Source of the DNA: Shewanella sp. KX20019
GTDB lineage: Bacteria; Pseudomonadota; Gammaproteobacteria; Enterobacterales; Shewanellaceae
Assembly: GCF_016757755.1 (NCBI RefSeq)
Contig: NZ_CP068437.1
Span: forward strand, 1,488,001-1,552,000
Direction of reading: 5' to 3'
Length of the DNA stretch: 64,000 bases
Shown here: piece after piece, positions 61,726-64,000 of the stretch
Layout: each line of letters begins with the position of its first letter
How positions within the stretch are numbered: the first letter of the stretch is position 1
Position numbers and translations under genes: made by a program
Notes under the pieces: generated by a model
Database searches by the model: none
What the model was told of the DNA's origin: nothing
The model's input: the letters and a program-made list of their open reading frames with translations, nothing else

Positions 61726-62181
61726 ATGAAAATTTGGGTTGATGCCGACGCCTGCCCAGGGGTAACTAAAGAAACACTTTTTCGCGCTGCCGATCGCGCC
61801 GAAATTGAAACGACACTGATCGCAAATCATAACGTTAGAATTCCACCTTCACGCTTTATCAAAATGGTTACTGTTTCTTCAGGCTTTGATGTTGCTGATG
61901 ATGAAATTGTTAGACGACTGCAAGCGGGTGACTTAGTTATTACTGCCGATATCCCCTTAGCGGCTGAAGCGATAGAGAAAGGTGCACTTGCGCTAAATCC
62001 TCGTGGCGAGCTTTATACAGAGCAGAATATTAAGTCGATTTTAAATATGCGAGATTTTATGGATACGATGCGAGCGAGTGGCGTGCAAACTGGAGGCCCA
62101 GATGCTATGGGCCAAAGTGAGCGACAAGCTTTTGCAAATCAATTAGATCGCCTTATTACCAAGTTTAAACAGCAAAAGTAG
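61726..62181 (+). CDS. yaiI: YaiI/YqxD family protein (UPF0178)
   Basis: 151-aa UPF0178 protein resembling a PIN/NYN-type nuclease fold. It starts KIWVDADACPGVTKETLFRA and has the acidic segment FDVADDEIVRRLQAGDLVIT ADIPLA (split here) with several conserved aspartates, then ALNPRGELYT and the FMDTMRASGVQTGGP end. RNA-related nuclease activity is suspected for the family but unproven. AAAGGAAG lies before the ATG. Confidence 0.93.
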   Translation: MKIWVDADACPGVTKETLFRAADRAEIETTLIANHNVRIPPSRFIKMVTVSSGFDVADDEIVRRLQAGDLVITADIPLAAEAIEKGALALNPRGELYTEQNIKSILNMRDFMDTMRASGVQTGGPDAMGQSERQAFANQLDRLITKFKQQK

Positions 62182-62612
62182 TTGCTCTGAAGTCGAGCTG
62201 ATGAGTCGTTAAGCGAAATAGCGACAACTGCAAAGATCATCAGCTTTAAAAAGTTTAGGCTGTTATGTTCATCGATGGCATGGTGCCAATCAGTTTATGT
62301 CATTGTTTATCTCGTTCAATATCTTCCATTTTCAATTCTTCATCATCACAACAAATCAAACACAGGGTAACTGCCCTAGCATCAGTTCGATGACTCCCAC
62401 TATATTGATAGTGATGAAGAGTGTTATTACTGCTGAGAGTGCGGAGGTTAAACGGGTGATGTTGGGGTAATTTAGTAAAATTGACTATCCTTGTAATGAT
62501 TAAGTTAATTATTTAACTGCCTTTTTGCTGTTTGTTAGTTAACATAGCTAAAATGCAGCCTAAGTACGCTAAAACTGCTTTTCGAAAGGCAGTTACTGAC
62601 TAGGTTAACGTT
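62182..62612. other. Intergenic region with a branched inverted repeat
   Basis: 431 bp without a gene. At 62196-62245 AGCTGATGA pairs with TCATCAGCT and encloses a GTCGTT/AGCGAC stem; it is followed by a weak T-run and may end the yaiI transcript. A possible promoter (TTGACT at 62481, then TTAATT 18 bases on) may serve the OmpA-family gene. Nothing else was seen. Confidence 0.5.
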
Positions 62613-63197
62613 ATGCGATGGTTAATATTAGGCTTGGTACTGTGCTTGTGCTTTACCAGCAGTGCCTTTGGGCGCGACTGGTTAGATAGTGATGCTGATG
62701 GTGTCCCCGATCTTAAAGATGCCTGCACAGGCACTATAGCAGGCAATAAAGTGGATGCCAGCGGCTGCGCTAAAACAATATTAAAGCCAGAAAGAGCAAC
62801 TGAACTGACTACAGGGCTTTGCTTTAAAACACTGAATGATGATTACCCAGTTAACTGTACACCGTTGTCATCTATTGTTGTTAATTTCGATTTTGCTAAA
62901 TCGGAGTTGTTATTTAGTCAAAGGCAAGTGCTGCAGCAAGTTGCCGCATGGTTACGTAGGGTTCCAGTAAGGTTGTTGCTTCTGGGGCATACCGATACTG
63001 TCGGCAGTGAGCAATATAATCAGATCTTGTCACTGTCGAGGGCTGTTAGCGTGAAGCAGGTTTTAACTGATGAGTTTAATTTAGGTGCTCATCGCTTTGA
63101 TGTGAAGGGTGCAGGAAGTCAGAAGCCCATTGCCGATAATCAGAGCAGCAATGGTCGAGCGCTAAATAGAAGAGTCCAGTTTTTCGTTATTTTTTAA
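62613..63197 (+). CDS. OmpA family protein with thrombospondin type-3-like repeat
   Basis: 194-aa exported protein. Signal peptide MRWLILGLVLCLCFTSSAFG, then a short calcium-binding-type repeat DSDADGVPDLKDACTGT, and a peptidoglycan-binding OmpA C-terminal domain (about residues 85-194) with LLLLGHTDTVGSEQYNQILS and NGRALNRRVQF. There is no N-terminal beta-barrel, so it is a small periplasmic or envelope-linking protein. The MscS gene starts 32 bp later, suggesting an operon related to envelope or osmotic stress. Confidence 0.9.
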   Translation: MRWLILGLVLCLCFTSSAFGRDWLDSDADGVPDLKDACTGTIAGNKVDASGCAKTILKPERATELTTGLCFKTLNDDYPVNCTPLSSIVVNFDFAKSELLFSQRQVLQQVAAWLRRVPVRLLLLGHTDTVGSEQYNQILSLSRAVSVKQVLTDEFNLGAHRFDVKGAGSQKPIADNQSSNGRALNRRVQFFVIF

Positions 63198-63229
63198 AAT
63201 AAACTTATATAAGTTAAGGGAGTATATAC

Positions 63230-64000
63230 ATGGATAACTTGCAAGGTCTGATGGATCAAGCACCAGAGCTGATTGTCACTTATGGTATGAAAATTCTATT
63301 CGCAATCATTATTTTTGTGATTGGTAAATTTTTATCTGGGGTAGCAAAGAAGCTTACGACAAAACTACTTAAGAAGCGCAAAGTAGATGAAACGGTGACT
63401 TCGTTTGTCGGAAATATTGCTTGGTCATTGGTATTTGTATTTACCATAGTGGCGACATTAGGACAAATTGGCGTACAAACAGCCTCTCTTGTTGCTGTTA
63501 TTGGTGCCGCTGGTTTAGCCGTTGGTTTAGCGCTACAGGGTTCATTATCTAACTTTGCAGCAGGCGTATTGATGGTGTTATTCCGTCCTTGCCGTGTGGG
63601 TGACTATGTTGAAGCAGCAGGTATTGCAGGTACAGTAAGCGAAATCACCATTTTTTCAACTAAGCTACTTAGCCCAGATAATAAAGTGATAATTGCACCA
63701 AACTCAGCAATGATGGACGGTACTATTGTCAACTATTCTGCAATGGAGACACGTCGTTTAGACTTGGTCATCGGTGTTTCTTATGATGCAAACCTTGCTG
63801 AAACCAAGAAGGTATTAACCTCAATACTCGACAATAGCCAGTATGTGCTTAACGATCCTGCTTATACCGTTGCGGTAGCTGAGCTCGCTGATTCTTCGGT
63901 GAATTTTGTGGTTCGCCCATGGGTGAAAGGCAGTGATTACTGGCCTGCTCATTTTGAAATTTTGGAGCAGATCAAGCTCGCACTAGATGAAGCTGGTATT
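63230..64000 (+). CDS. mscS: MscS family mechanosensitive channel (3' end outside window)
   Basis: 257 codons visible of a small-conductance mechanosensitive channel; the frame is still open at the window end. Three N-terminal membrane helices are seen (ILFAIIIFVIGKFLSGV, then SLVFVFTIVATLG, then the pore helix VIGAAGLAVGLALQGSLSNF with AAGVLMVLFRP). The beta domain follows with VGDYVEAAGIAGTVSEI, VIIAPNSAMMDGTIVNYS and the alpha/beta C-terminal part. It releases solutes during hypo-osmotic shock. The start has AAGGGAG 7 bases ahead. The gene follows the OmpA-family gene closely. Confidence 0.93.
   Translation, partial: MDNLQGLMDQAPELIVTYGMKILFAIIIFVIGKFLSGVAKKLTTKLLKKRKVDETVTSFVGNIAWSLVFVFTIVATLGQIGVQTASLVAVIGAAGLAVGLALQGSLSNFAAGVLMVLFRPCRVGDYVEAAGIAGTVSEITIFSTKLLSPDNKVIIAPNSAMMDGTIVNYSAMETRRLDLVIGVSYDANLAETKKVLTSILDNSQYVLNDPAYTVAVAELADSSVNFVVRPWVKGSDYWPAHFEILEQIKLALDEAGI

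Overview
The window looks like chromosomal DNA of a marine Shewanella (Gammaproteobacteria, Alteromonadales). This rests on recognised gene families and gene order: a NagR-type N-acetylglucosamine cluster (hex, nagK, nagA, nagX, nagP); the mutY-yggX / trmB-yggL-glsB-yggN block; the yggS-proC-yggT-yggU-rdgB-hemW operon beside pilT-pilU; and rdgC / porin / phoB-phoR-pstS. No database search was possible, so the genus call is inference. Base composition is even, and I saw no insertion sequence, phage, CRISPR array or rRNA gene.

Layout. 1-14.6 kb is a chitin/GlcNAc region: two convergent flavin-dependent tryptophan-halogenase-family genes, a SapC-family gene, then a solute-binding protein, chemoreceptor and beta-hexosaminidase in one run, then nagK-nagA, nagX and nagP. 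Four palindromic NagR-type operators tie these units together. nagB and nagR are not in the window. 14.6-17.1 kb is non-coding and repeat-rich: structured repeats, then a duplicated tRNA-Thr/tRNA-Phe unit with its own promoters and terminators. 17.4-45.2 kb is mostly conserved housekeeping: cytochrome b561/YceI, MutY-YggX, TrmB-YggL-GlsB, YggN, a LysR regulator, a DUF885 peptidase-like protein, HemW-RdgB, ProC and YggS, the PilT/PilU retraction ATPases, ferrochelatase, Xni-PpnN, two GGDEF-related proteins, an M61 peptidase and RdgC. 45.5-52.8 kb holds a porin, PhoB-PhoR, PstS behind a Pho box, a minimal M9 collagenase-like protein and an M1 aminopeptidase.

52.8-54.6 kb is the most unusual part. 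It is a coding-free array of about 420-bp direct repeats. Each repeat carries a strong intrinsic terminator on the minus strand, a branched hairpin and a pyrimidine-rich anti-Shine-Dalgarno-like tract. A diverged fifth copy keeps the terminator and the tract. I read this as a candidate array of sibling small RNAs; this is inference. 54.6-64 kb holds glutathione peroxidase, a DUF4382 lipoprotein, a YfaZ-like outer membrane protein, a 7TMR sensor with a decayed GGDEF domain, an RNA m5C methyltransferase, DUF2461, YaiI, an OmpA-family protein and a truncated MscS channel gene.

How the genes work together. Chitin-derived sugars would be sensed (binding protein plus chemoreceptor), cleaved (Hex), carried into the cell (NagP, perhaps NagX), phosphorylated (NagK) and deacetylated (NagA), with the deaminase supplied from elsewhere. 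The PhoBR/PstS/porin block handles phosphate limitation. Several c-di-GMP-type proteins and PilT/PilU suggest surface-associated life, which fits chitin colonisation.
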